The translations under genes were made by a program, and so were the position numbers. Source: Candidatus Zipacnadia bacterium (GTDB lineage: Bacteria; Armatimonadota; Zipacnadia; Zipacnadales; UBA5352). Taken from it: a stretch of 15,808 nucleotides of DNA. Positions 5,975-13,890 of this stretch are shown in pieces; within the stretch, counting starts at the first letter, position 1, and each line of letters begins with the position of its first letter. The stretch spans positions 1 to 15,808 of the forward strand of contig JALGUI010000023.1 of NCBI GenBank assembly GCA_029820915.1. Reading direction: 5' to 3'. The notes beneath the pieces were generated by a model. It ran no database searches, was not told the DNA's origin, and worked only from the letters and a program-made list of their open reading frames with translations.

Positions 5975-7174
5975 ATGGCGATCTACATCGACAAGCCAAA
6001 GTGCACAGGCTGCAGGGCGTGCATCCCCGCCTGCCCCTACGCCGCCATCGACATGGTCGATGACATCGCGCAGTTCAACGAGAACTGCACGAGTTGCGGC
6101 GCCTGCGCCTACGCCTGTCCGACCGGCGCCATCGTCCTCGAGATGGCCGGCAAGGGCGAGGTTGACACCTCGGAGTACACCGGCCTGTGGGTCGTGGGTG
6201 AGATCGCGGCCGAGGGCAAGCTGCACTCGGTGACCGCCGAACTGCTCGGCGAGGGCCGCAAGCTTGCGGCCGACCTCGGCACCGACGTCAGCGTCGTGCT
6301 CATCGGCAACGAGATCGGCGACCTCGCCCCGCTCGCGGCCGGCTACGGCGCGGACCGCGTCTACCTCTTCGATCACCCATCGCTGGCGCGCTACCGAACC
6401 CAGCCCTTCACCAACGTCCTGACCGGGCTGATCAACACACACAAGCCCGAGATCGTGCTGATCGGCGCTACGCCCATGGGGCGTGACCTGGCCTCGCGCG
6501 TGGCCGCTCGCATCAAGGCCGGCCTCACCGCCGACTGCACCGAGCTGACGATCAACCCCGAGACCAGGCTGCTGGAGCAGACGCGGCCCGCCTTTGGCGG
6601 CAACGTCATGGCCACCATCCTGTGCGAGTACACCCGCCCGCAGATGGCCACCGTTCGCCCCAAGGTCATGGCGCCGCAGCCCTTCGACGAAGGCGCTGAG
6701 GCCGAGGTCGTCGAGGTGCCGGTCGAGATCGACGAGAGGGCCATCGCGACCCGGATCCTCGAGATCATCAAGGATGACAGTGGCAGCGACGTCAACCTGA
6801 CCGAGGCCGATATCATTGTCTCCGGTGGGCGAGGTCTGGGCGACCCGCAGCACTTCGCGCTCATCCGGGAGCTGGCCGAGGCGCTCGGCGCCGCCGTCGG
6901 CGCCTCGCGCGCCACGGTGGACGCCGGCTGGATCCCCGCCACCCATCAGGTGGGGCAGACCGGCAAGACCGTGCACCCGAAGCTCTACGTCGCCTGTGGC
7001 ATCTCGGGTGCCGTGCAGCATCTCGCCGGGATGTCGTCGTCGGACTGCATCGTCGCCATCAACAAGGACCCCGACGCGCCCATCTTCAACGTGGCGCACT
7101 ACGGCATCGTCGGTGACCTCTTCGAGGTCGTGCCGGCGATGATCGCGGCCTTCAGGGAGCGGCGGGGTGACTAG
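5975..7174 (+). CDS. etfA: Electron transfer flavoprotein alpha subunit with N-terminal 2[4Fe-4S] ferredoxin domain
   Basis: This 399-residue protein is a fusion. Residues 1-56 form a bacterial ferredoxin domain with two CxxCxxCxxxC motifs (C10, C13, C16, C20 and C38, C41, C44, C48), each followed by Pro. The rest is EtfA. Its C-terminal FAD domain shows S-G-G-R-G-L-G-D (283-290), Q-V-G-Q-T-G-K-T-V (325-333), [12 protein letters not shown] (342-353), I-V-A-I-N-K-D (359-365) and G-I-V-G-D-L (377-382). EtfA proteins with such ferredoxin extensions occur in anaerobic bifurcating complexes such as CarE and LctC of Acetobacterium. I chose ATG 5975 because GGGAG (5963-5967) lies 7 bases upstream and the ferredoxin fold begins there. 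Upstream in-frame codons (from 5780) run through repeat DNA. fabD follows after 3 bp, tying the module to the FAS genes. Confidence 0.95.
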   Translation: MAIYIDKPKCTGCRACIPACPYAAIDMVDDIAQFNENCTSCGACAYACPTGAIVLEMAGKGEVDTSEYTGLWVVGEIAAEGKLHSVTAELLGEGRKLAADLGTDVSVVLIGNEIGDLAPLAAGYGADRVYLFDHPSLARYRTQPFTNVLTGLINTHKPEIVLIGATPMGRDLASRVAARIKAGLTADCTELTINPETRLLEQTRPAFGGNVMATILCEYTRPQMATVRPKVMAPQPFDEGAEAEVVEVPVEIDERAIATRILEIIKDDSGSDVNLTEADIIVSGGRGLGDPQHFALIRELAEALGAAVGASRATVDAGWIPATHQVGQTGKTVHPKLYVACGISGAVQHLAGMSSSDCIVAINKDPDAPIFNVAHYGIVGDLFEVVPAMIAAFRERRGD

Positions 7175-7177
7175 ACC

Positions 7178-8104
7178 GTGATCGCCTTCGTCTTCCCGGG
7201 CCAGAACTCGCACTACGTCGGCATGGGTCGCGACCTGCGCGACTCGGGTGGGCCGGCCGCCGAGGTCTTCGAAGTCGCCGAGGCCGTGCTGGGCCCGGAC
7301 CTGCTGTCGGTAATGTTCGAGGGCCCCGAGGCCGCGCTCACGCGCACCGACAGCCAGCAGCCCGCCATCGTCACGCACTCGCTGGCGGCTCTCGCCGCGC
7401 TGCGCCAGGCGGGCGTCGAGCCCGACTTCGTCGCCGGCCACAGCCTCGGCGAGTACTCGGCGGTCGCGTGCGCCGGCTGCCTGGGCGCCGAGGACGTGCT
7501 CAGACTCGTGCGCTTCCGCGGCGAGATCATGGCCCGCGCCGGGGACGAGGCCCCCGGCGCCATGGCGGCCGTGCTGGGCCTCGAGGGGGACGCCGTGCAG
7601 GTCGCTGTCGAGGAGGCCGGGCAGGAGGGCGTCGTCATCGTCGCGAACTACAATTCGCCGGGCCAGGTGGTCATCTCGGGCGAGGTAGGCGCGGTCGCGC
7701 GCGCCGGCCAGATGTGCCGGGAAGCCGGCGCCGGGCGCGTCATCCCGCTCGACGTCAGTGGCGCCTTCCATTCGTCGCTGATGGGCCCCGCCGCCGCGCC
7801 GCTCATCGAGCGCCTGGCGGAGGCCGAGTTCGGCCCGGCCGCGGTCCCGGTGGTCTCGAACTGCGACGCCGAGCCGCGCACCGAGCCCGACGCCATCCGC
7901 GACGCGCTGGGGCGCCAGATGACCAGCGCCGTGCTGTGGGAGCACAGCGTGCGACGCCTGGCCCGGGAGGGCGTCGATACCTTCGTTGAGGTCGGCCCCG
8001 GCGCCGTGCTCTCGAGGCTGATCGGCAGGATCGACCGGGGGCTTGACGTGCTCAACGCCGACACCGTCGCCGACGTCCAGGCCGTTGTTGAGCGGTGCGC
8101 TTGA
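7178..8104 (+). CDS. fabD: Malonyl-CoA:ACP transacylase (FabD)
   Basis: FabD transfers malonyl from CoA to holo-ACP, supplying every elongation step. The protein has 308 residues, typical for the family. The active-site Ser89 is in G-H-S-L-G, the substrate Arg is probably R114, and the catalytic His198 is in S-G-A-F-H-S. The N-terminal oxyanion motif is F-P-G-Q-N-S-H; most FabD proteins read F-P-G-Q-G-[AS]-Q, so two positions are unusual, but Gln9 is kept. V-E-V-G-P-G near the C-terminus is also typical. The start is GTG 7178, only 3 bp after etfA. GGGGTGA (7164-7170) lies 7 bases upstream, inside the etfA end, which indicates translational coupling. Confidence 0.95.
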   Translation: MIAFVFPGQNSHYVGMGRDLRDSGGPAAEVFEVAEAVLGPDLLSVMFEGPEAALTRTDSQQPAIVTHSLAALAALRQAGVEPDFVAGHSLGEYSAVACAGCLGAEDVLRLVRFRGEIMARAGDEAPGAMAAVLGLEGDAVQVAVEEAGQEGVVIVANYNSPGQVVISGEVGAVARAGQMCREAGAGRVIPLDVSGAFHSSLMGPAAAPLIERLAEAEFGPAAVPVVSNCDAEPRTEPDAIRDALGRQMTSAVLWEHSVRRLAREGVDTFVEVGPGAVLSRLIGRIDRGLDVLNADTVADVQAVVERCA

Positions 8105-8132
8105 GCGGCGGAGTCCGATTGGAGGGTGCGCA

Positions 8133-8873
8133 TTGGAGCTTGAAGGTCAGGTTGCCATCATCACCGGCGCCGGCGGCGGCATCGGTGCGTCAATCGCCTG
8201 CACGCTGGCCGATGCGGGCGCTAACATCGTCGTCAACGACGTCGTTGAGGCCGCGGCCGAGAAGGTCGCCGACGAGGTGCGCGGGCGCGGTGTCGATGCG
8301 ATGGTCAGCACCGCCGACATCACGGACGCCGAGCAGGTTCAGGTCATGATCGACGAGGTCATGGAGTGCTTCGGGCGCATCGACATCCTTGTGAACAACG
8401 CGGGCATCACGCGCGACGGGTTGCTCGTGCGCATGGACGAGGCGCAGTGGGACGTCGTGCTGCAGGTCAACCTCAAGGGCGCCTTCCTGTGCACGCGCGC
8501 CGTCGCCAGGCCCATGATGAAGGCCCGCTATGGCCGCATCATCAACATGGCCTCGGTCTCCGGCGTGGGCGGCAACGCCGGACAGGCCAACTACTCGGCG
8601 TCCAAGGGCGGCCTCATCTCGCTCACCAAGACGGTCGCGCAGGAGTTGGCGGGCCGCAACATCACCGCCAACGCCCTCGCCCCGGGCTTCATCGAGACTG
8701 CAATGACCGAGCAGCTTCCCGACGAGGCGCGGCAGGCGTGGCTCGACCGCATCCCACTTGGGCGGCCGGGCTCGTCCGACGACGTTGCGCAGGCCGTGCT
8801 GTTTCTGGCCGGGCCGGGCGCGTCCTACATCACCGGACAGGTCATCAACATCGACGGCGGACTGATCATGTAG
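8133..8873 (+). CDS. fabG: 3-oxoacyl-ACP reductase (FabG), short-chain dehydrogenase
   Basis: FabG reduces 3-ketoacyl-ACP to 3-hydroxyacyl-ACP. The protein has 246 residues from TTG 8133. This start is chosen because GGAGG (8121-8125) lies 7 bases upstream and translation gives the normal [12 protein letters not shown]. The frame is open further upstream but overlaps fabD. SDR features are the nucleotide-binding T-G-A-G-G-G-I-G (11-18), N-N-A-G (88-91), Asn113, Ser141, Tyr154 and Lys158. The sequence after beta-2 is I-V-V-N-D-V. Asp36 at this place usually favours NADH over NADPH in SDR enzymes, which is unusual for a FabG. It lies 28 bp after fabD and 95 bp before acpP. Confidence 0.94.
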   Translation: MELEGQVAIITGAGGGIGASIACTLADAGANIVVNDVVEAAAEKVADEVRGRGVDAMVSTADITDAEQVQVMIDEVMECFGRIDILVNNAGITRDGLLVRMDEAQWDVVLQVNLKGAFLCTRAVARPMMKARYGRIINMASVSGVGGNAGQANYSASKGGLISLTKTVAQELAGRNITANALAPGFIETAMTEQLPDEARQAWLDRIPLGRPGSSDDVAQAVLFLAGPGASYITGQVINIDGGLIM

Positions 8874-8968
8874 GTGCGGGCGGCTCGCGCTGGAGACATG
8901 CCACATCCGACCCGGGTGCGGGAGACGTGCCCGGTCGATGCAAAACCAGAAACGGAGATGAGACTCGC

Positions 8969-9205
8969 ATGGCATTGTTCGAGCAGGTCAAGGAAGTCAT
9001 CGTTCGGGAGCTTTCTGTCCCCGAGAGCTGGGTCACCGAGGCGGCGACCTTTGAGGGTGACCTGAAGGCGGATTCGCTGGACGTAGTTGAGCTTGTCATG
9101 GCGCTCGAGGACGAATTCGATGTTGACATCCCCGAGGACGATGCGCAGCAGATCCAGACTGTCGGTGACGCCGTGCGCTACCTCGAGGAGAAGGGCAAGT
9201 CGTAG
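8969..9205 (+). CDS. acpP: Acyl carrier protein
   Basis: This 78-residue, acidic, helical protein carries growing acyl chains. The phosphopantetheine attachment site is Ser36 in [11 protein letters not shown] (34-44), the universal D-S-L motif, followed by the expected D-I-P-E-D-D-A-Q (helix III region) and the terminal Y-L-E-E-K. The start ATG 8969 gives [12 protein letters not shown] (8954-8957) lies somewhat far upstream (11 bases), so translation efficiency is uncertain for a protein normally made in large amounts. It is flanked by about 95-100 bp non-coding gaps on both sides with only weak hairpins. It lies between fabG and fabF, the classic order. Confidence 0.97.
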   Translation: MALFEQVKEVIVRELSVPESWVTEAATFEGDLKADSLDVVELVMALEDEFDVDIPEDDAQQIQTVGDAVRYLEEKGKS

Positions 9206-9305
9206 CATCAGCCGACGAGGGGGGCCGGAACGGCGGGCGGCCGCGCTCTGTGGGCGCAGGCGGCCACGGACCGATATCCGTCGCACGCAGCGAGGGCCTG
9301 AGTTG

Positions 9306-10547
9306 ATGAACGGACGTGTCGTGATAACAGGACTGGGTACCGTGTCGGCCGTCGGCGCGGGGCTCGATACGCTGTGGCAGGCCTGCCTCGCCGGCCGCAC
9401 CGGCATCCGCCGCATTGAGGGCTTCGATGTCGGCGAGTACAAGACGCAGATCGGCGCCGAGGTCCCCGCCGACTTCGACCCGACCGATCGGATCGACGCC
9501 AAGCTCATGAAGCGCGCCGATCCCTTCGCGAAGTACGGAGTCTGGGCCGGCGACGTTGCGCTCGAGGCGTCCGGCCTCACCATCGACGACGCTAACCGCC
9601 ACGAAATCGGCGTGTTGATCGGCTCCGGCATCGGTGGGATGAACACCTGGGAGTCACAGTTCGAACGCCTGCTCAAACGCGGCCCCGACCGCGTGTCGCC
9701 CTTCCTCATACCCATGATGATTATCGACATGGCCTCGGGCCTGATGTCGATCCACACCGGTGCGATGGGGCCGAACTCGGCCATTGTGACCGCCTGCGCC
9801 TCCGGCGCGCACGCCATCGCCACCAGCGTTGACCTCGTCAAGCTGGGCCGCGCGAGGGCCATGATCACGGGCGGCGCCGAGGCGGGCATCAGCCGCAGCG
9901 CACTCGCCGGATTCTGCGCCGCCGGGGCGGTGTCCACCCGCAATGATGACCCGGAGCACTCCTGTCGCCCCTTTGACAGAAGCCGCGACGGCTTCGTTAT
10001 GGGCGACGGCGCCACCGGCGTGATCATCGAGGGCCTCGATCACGCCCGTGAACGCGGCGCGCCCATCCTGGCGGAGATCATCGGCATCGGCATGAGCGGC
10101 GACGCGTACCACATCACCGACCCCTGCCCCGACGGCGCCGGCGCCGTGCTGGCGATGCAGGCCGCCCTGGCCGACGCCCGGCTCTCCCCGGCCGACATCG
10201 ACTACATCAACGCGCACGGCCCGGGAACGCGCGCGGGCGACGCCGGCGAGGCACAGGCGCTCAAGGCGGTCTTCGGCGACCACGCCCGCAACGTCCCGGT
10301 CTCCTCCACCAAGCCCATCCACGGACACATGCTGGGCGCCACCGGACCCACGGAACTCGCGCTGTGCATCAAGGCGATGCAGGAGGGCGTCATTCCCCAT
10401 ACAGTCAACTGCGAGGACCCCGAGCCTGAGGGCCTGGACATCATCATGGGCGAGCCGCGCGAGGCGGATGTGCGCATCGTCATGTCCAACTCCTTCGGCT
10501 TCGGCGGCCATAACATTGCGCTCATCATCCGGCGTTTCGAGGAGTGA
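9306..10547 (+). CDS. fabF: Beta-ketoacyl-ACP synthase II (FabF)
   Basis: FabF elongates acyl-ACP with malonyl-ACP by decarboxylative condensation. The protein has 413 residues, the family norm. The thiolase-fold catalytic residues are Cys164 in T-A-C-A-S-G, His304 in N-A-H-G, Lys336 in S-S-T-K-P and His341 in G-H-M-L-G-A-T-G; the C-terminal F-G-F-G-G-H-N is standard. The loop after His304 reads H-G-P-G-T-R-A-G-D instead of the usual H-G-T-S-T-P-x-x-D. ATG 9306 is preferred; a TTG directly before it (9303) is equally compatible with GAGGG (9292-9296). A longer open frame upstream overlaps acpP and is low-complexity. Its stop overlaps a GTG that may start rnc. Confidence 0.95.
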   Translation: MNGRVVITGLGTVSAVGAGLDTLWQACLAGRTGIRRIEGFDVGEYKTQIGAEVPADFDPTDRIDAKLMKRADPFAKYGVWAGDVALEASGLTIDDANRHEIGVLIGSGIGGMNTWESQFERLLKRGPDRVSPFLIPMMIIDMASGLMSIHTGAMGPNSAIVTACASGAHAIATSVDLVKLGRARAMITGGAEAGISRSALAGFCAAGAVSTRNDDPEHSCRPFDRSRDGFVMGDGATGVIIEGLDHARERGAPILAEIIGIGMSGDAYHITDPCPDGAGAVLAMQAALADARLSPADIDYINAHGPGTRAGDAGEAQALKAVFGDHARNVPVSSTKPIHGHMLGATGPTELALCIKAMQEGVIPHTVNCEDPEPEGLDIIMGEPREADVRIVMSNSFGFGGHNIALIIRRFEE

Positions 10548-11302
10548 GCCCCGCCGCCGCCCCACGCTCCCGTGAGGGGCCGGACCGGCGACGCGAAGTG
10601 CCTGACAACCGCTTGGCGGAGCTCAGAGAGCGGCTCGGACTGCAGTCCGTCCCCGACGAACTGCTGGAGCTTGCCTTCCGGCATACGTCGTACACCCGGG
10701 AGAACGGGCTGGACGAGCTCGCGAGCAACCAGCGCCTGGAGTACCTCGGCGATGCGGTGCTGGACCTCGTCTTCGCCACCTACCTCTACGCCACGTACCC
10801 CGACCTGCCCGAGGGCGATCTCACCAGGCTCAAGGCCGCTCTCGTGCGCAAGTCGGCACTCGCCGCCATCGCTCGCGACCTGGGGCTGGGCGATTACCTG
10901 CTGCTCGGCCACGGGGAGGAGACCAGCGGCGGCCGCGACAAGGCCTCCCTGCTCGCCGACCTCGTCGAGGCCCTCGTCGGCGCCGTCTTCCTGTCGGGCG
11001 GCTATGAAGACGCGCACAGCTTCGTCCTCGGGCACTTCGAGTCACTGCTCGAGGACGTTACCAACCGCGATACGCTCAGCGACCACAAGTCGGCGCTGCA
11101 GGAGATGCTGCAGGCGCGCGGGAAGATGCCGCCGACCTACGTCGTCGTTCGCACCGAGGGGCCGCCGCACGACCGCCGATTCACGGTGGAGGCCGTCTTC
11201 CGGGGCCAGGTCATCGGGCGGGGCGACGGCGGCTCGAAGCGCGTGGCCGAACAGGAGGCCGCGGCCCAGGCGCTCGACGGCGCGGACGAATGGCTTCCCT
11301 GA
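10544..11302 (+). CDS. rnc: Ribonuclease III
   Basis: RNase III cleaves double-stranded RNA in rRNA maturation and mRNA control. The catalytic domain contains the signature N-Q-R-L-E-Y-L-G-D-A-V-L (62-73) with metal ligands E66, D70, D139 and E142, the latter two in L-A-D-L-V-E-A. Q63 replaces the frequent Glu of N-E-R-L-E, a common variant. A C-terminal dsRNA-binding domain follows from about residue 178 (D-H-K-S-A-L-Q-E-M-L-Q to the end). The start is uncertain. GTG 10544 overlaps the fabF stop (GTGA) and gives 252 residues, but the first 18 are low-complexity and GAGG sits too close. GTG 10598 would give a typical 234-residue protein without a clear ribosome site. rnc at the end of a fab/acp cluster is a widespread arrangement. 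Confidence 0.93.
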   Translation: MSPAAAPRSREGPDRRREVPDNRLAELRERLGLQSVPDELLELAFRHTSYTRENGLDELASNQRLEYLGDAVLDLVFATYLYATYPDLPEGDLTRLKAALVRKSALAAIARDLGLGDYLLLGHGEETSGGRDKASLLADLVEALVGAVFLSGGYEDAHSFVLGHFESLLEDVTNRDTLSDHKSALQEMLQARGKMPPTYVVVRTEGPPHDRRFTVEAVFRGQVIGRGDGGSKRVAEQEAAAQALDGADEWLP

Positions 11303-11352
11303 CCACACACAGCCGCTCGCGCCTCCCCCGTGCGCTCCGAGGTCGGGTGTCG

Positions 11353-13800
11353 ATGTCACGACGCTGCGGTAGCCCAATGCTGTCTACCGGCCGGCCGATG
11401 GCGGGAGCCCTTCTCGCCGTGCTGCTGTGCGTCACGCCCCCCCTGCACGGCGACCAGGCACGTCCCGGGCCCTATGTCTACGTCTACGGCCTGCAGGGGG
11501 GCGGCGCCGCGCAGACGGCCCGCTCGCTCGGTTGCAACGCCCTCTACTTCGACCTGCCCGAGGACGCTCCCGTCCGCATCGACGAGGCCCGCTCGCTCAT
11601 TGCGGAGGCCGCCGGCGCGGGCCTGTACGTAATAGTGGGGCTGCGAACCAAGCTGGCGGGCGAGTACCGCATCTCCGCGCGCGACCCCGCCTACGCCGCG
11701 GCCGTGCGCGAATGGGTCGCCGCGGTTGTCGGGGGCCTGAAGGGCGCCCCGGGGATCGCCGCCTGGGCCACCGACCACTACCTCGAGCGCGACATCAGCC
11801 ATACCGAGGACGACTTTCGCGCCTTCCTGCTGCGCCGCTACCGGTCGCTCGACGCCATCAACGCGAGCTGGGGAACTCAGTACACCCGCATCGATGCCGT
11901 CACCCGCGCGCGAACCGTGGAGCTCGATGATGATCAGGTCTACGGCGTCGGCCGCCCGTCCGTGGACCTCGCCGAGTACGAGCGCGGGGCCTTCCGCGAT
12001 CTCCTGGCCCTGTGGGCCGACGAGGTGCGCGGCGCCGATCCCGACACGCCCCTGATGACCGGCCGCATCTCGCTCTACCGCAGCCTGACCGCCATCCCCG
12101 ACGCCTACGACATCGTCCAGGTGCACATGCCGCCCGACATCCTCGAGCCCGACCTGCTCACCCACAACGTGCACGCCGTGCAGATGGCTCGACGTGGCGG
12201 GCGGTTCGATGTCATCCCGTGGCTGCGCGCCCCGCTGCCGCCCAGTGACGCCTACTCGAAGGCCGCGCTGTCCCGCTGGGTCATGGAGGCGGGCCTGCGC
12301 GGCGCCGTCGGCGTGTGCCTCGAGGATTGGGAGCGCCTGTCGGCCCAGCCGTGGGTGCTCAACAACATTGTTGACCAGCTTGGGGCGGCCGTTGGCCAGG
12401 CGCCCTTTTCGCCCGACGCACCGCAGCCGTGCGCGGCCGTCCTCTACCAGCCCTACGCCGGCGGGCACCACTTCGCCGGGACGCCGGCCTACGGCTTCCT
12501 CACGGACTTCGCCGTCAACGACTTCGCCGAGCTGGCCTTCGGCTACCGCCTCGGCAGCGTCCTCGGCGGCCTCGACTACCTGTGCGTCGAGGACCTGCCC
12601 ACCGCCGACCTCGACGCCTACAGCGTGGTCTTCGCCCCCACCTGCCTGTCGCTGCCGCCCGATGCCGTCCAGGCGCTGAGCTCCTACGTCGAGCGCGGCG
12701 GCGCCCTGTTCGCGGACCTGGGCGCAGGCATGTACGAGGCGCGTTCCTGGGACCCCACGGCCGGTCCCATCGCGGCGCTCGTGGGTATCTCCGGCGCTTG
12801 CGAGCCCGCGGATCGCTTCGGCGGCTTCCGCGTGGGGGAGACCCATCCGGCCTTGCCGTCGGTGCGCGTCGGCACACAGGCCCACGGGACCTTCGTCCCG
12901 GGGCAGCCCCAGACCGTGTCCATGGGCCACGTGAGCCGGTACAGCTTCGAGGGGCCCGCCACACAGATGCAGGGCTACGCCTTCCAGGGGCCGAGTTGGT
13001 TCGTCCGCACCCGCACCGGCGCCATCCCGCTCGCCACGCAGGGCGTTCGCTTCGACGACGAGCAGAGGCCCTACTTCCTCGGGGTGACCGTCGCGGACGT
13101 CGGGCCGGGGCTCGCGCTGTTCGCCCCCTTCGCGTGCTGGAGCTACTGGCCGCCGCAGGACGCGCTGCACGCCGCCCTGCACGGGGACCTGATGGCCCGG
13201 CGCGCGCGCTATCGCCTGCTCTCCGAGGCCCTTGTTGACAGCGGCGTCGGGCTCTCCGGGTCCGATGAGGCCGTGCACCTGCTCAGCCGCGGCGGCGCGA
13301 CGAGCGCCCGGGTGCTGGCCGGCGCTGCGGACCATCGCGTCTACCTCGGCGCCGCCTGTACCTTCTCCGCGGCGGCGCGCAGTGGTGAGGGGCGTCGCAC
13401 CGGCACCGCCCTCCTCGACGTCGAGCTCACGCCCGGTGGCATGGCGCACTGCGAGGCCATCCCCCTCCGCGTCCGGCCCGAGGCCGGCGACGCGCACGCC
13501 CGCGTCTCCGTCTATGCGCCGGGGTTGCTCGCGCTCGATGTCGGCGGCCAGGGCTCGGCCTGGGGGCGCGCACACCGAGGTGGGCCGCTGTGCTTCCATG
13601 GCGGACAGCCCACGCGCGTGCGCTTCAGCATCGACGACGGCGCCTACCCCATCGAGCCGGACTCGCGGCACACCGTGACCCTGGAGCAGGGCCGCGACCA
13701 GCCGCAGACCGCAACCGTTGCCGCCGACCACCGGGGCCATCTCGACTTCTGGCTGACCGTCACCGGCGGACGCCTCACGGTCACCGCGGCGCAGGGCTGA
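11353..13800 (+). CDS. Secreted GH42-like (beta-galactosidase superfamily) protein with divergent active site
   Basis: This is an 815-residue protein with an N-terminal signal peptide (hydrophobic GALLAVLLCVTPPL at about 18-31). Residues of about 38-345 look like a glycoside hydrolase TIM barrel. F-L-L-R-R-Y-R-S-L-D-A-I-N-A-S-W-G-T-Q-Y matches the typical GH42 segment. About residues 355-530 resemble the GH42 trimerisation (class I GATase-like) domain (F-A-V-N-D-F-A-E-L-A-F-G-Y-R-L-G-S..., Y-V-E-R-G-G-A-L-F-A-D). The rest is beta-rich. The usual acid/base motif W-x-T-D-N-E-[FY] reads W-A-T-D-H-Y-L (138-144), so the catalytic Glu is not where expected, and no clear M-E nucleophile motif is seen. 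ATG 11353 is chosen because it puts the signal peptide near the N-terminus, with GAGG 10 bases upstream. ATG 11290 (836 residues, overlapping rnc) is the alternative. The substrate is unknown. Confidence 0.75.
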   Translation: MSRRCGSPMLSTGRPMAGALLAVLLCVTPPLHGDQARPGPYVYVYGLQGGGAAQTARSLGCNALYFDLPEDAPVRIDEARSLIAEAAGAGLYVIVGLRTKLAGEYRISARDPAYAAAVREWVAAVVGGLKGAPGIAAWATDHYLERDISHTEDDFRAFLLRRYRSLDAINASWGTQYTRIDAVTRARTVELDDDQVYGVGRPSVDLAEYERGAFRDLLALWADEVRGADPDTPLMTGRISLYRSLTAIPDAYDIVQVHMPPDILEPDLLTHNVHAVQMARRGGRFDVIPWLRAPLPPSDAYSKAALSRWVMEAGLRGAVGVCLEDWERLSAQPWVLNNIVDQLGAAVGQAPFSPDAPQPCAAVLYQPYAGGHHFAGTPAYGFLTDFAVNDFAELAFGYRLGSVLGGLDYLCVEDLPTADLDAYSVVFAPTCLSLPPDAVQALSSYVERGGALFADLGAGMYEARSWDPTAGPIAALVGISGACEPADRFGGFRVGETHPALPSVRVGTQAHGTFVPGQPQTVSMGHVSRYSFEGPATQMQGYAFQGPSWFVRTRTGAIPLATQGVRFDDEQRPYFLGVTVADVGPGLALFAPFACWSYWPPQDALHAALHGDLMARRARYRLLSEALVDSGVGLSGSDEAVHLLSRGGATSARVLAGAADHRVYLGAACTFSAAARSGEGRRTGTALLDVELTPGGMAHCEAIPLRVRPEAGDAHARVSVYAPGLLALDVGGQGSAWGRAHRGGPLCFHGGQPTRVRFSIDDGAYPIEPDSRHTVTLEQGRDQPQTATVAADHRGHLDFWLTVTGGRLTVTAAQG

Positions 13801-13890
13801 CCCGCCGGGCAGGAGTGCGGTCGCGGGGCGGCGAACTGCAGACGTAGCGCCATCATCCATCACAGCCGCGCAACACGAGAGGTACATGGC

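Noticed and set aside
5834..7945. A 703-codon minus-strand open frame over etfA and fabD
   Set aside because: It is antisense to two genes with unmistakable motifs, has low-complexity composition, and lacks a ribosome site.
9087..9305. A long N-terminal extension of FabF overlapping acpP
   Set aside because: It translates to Ser/Arg-rich sequence out of frame with acpP. FabF proteins start at M-x-x-R-V-V-I-T-G, matching ATG 9306.
9206..9305. Terminator or attenuator between acpP and fabF
   Set aside because: Only short, interrupted GC stems (for example ACGGA...TCCGT) without a T-tract; not distinguishable from chance.
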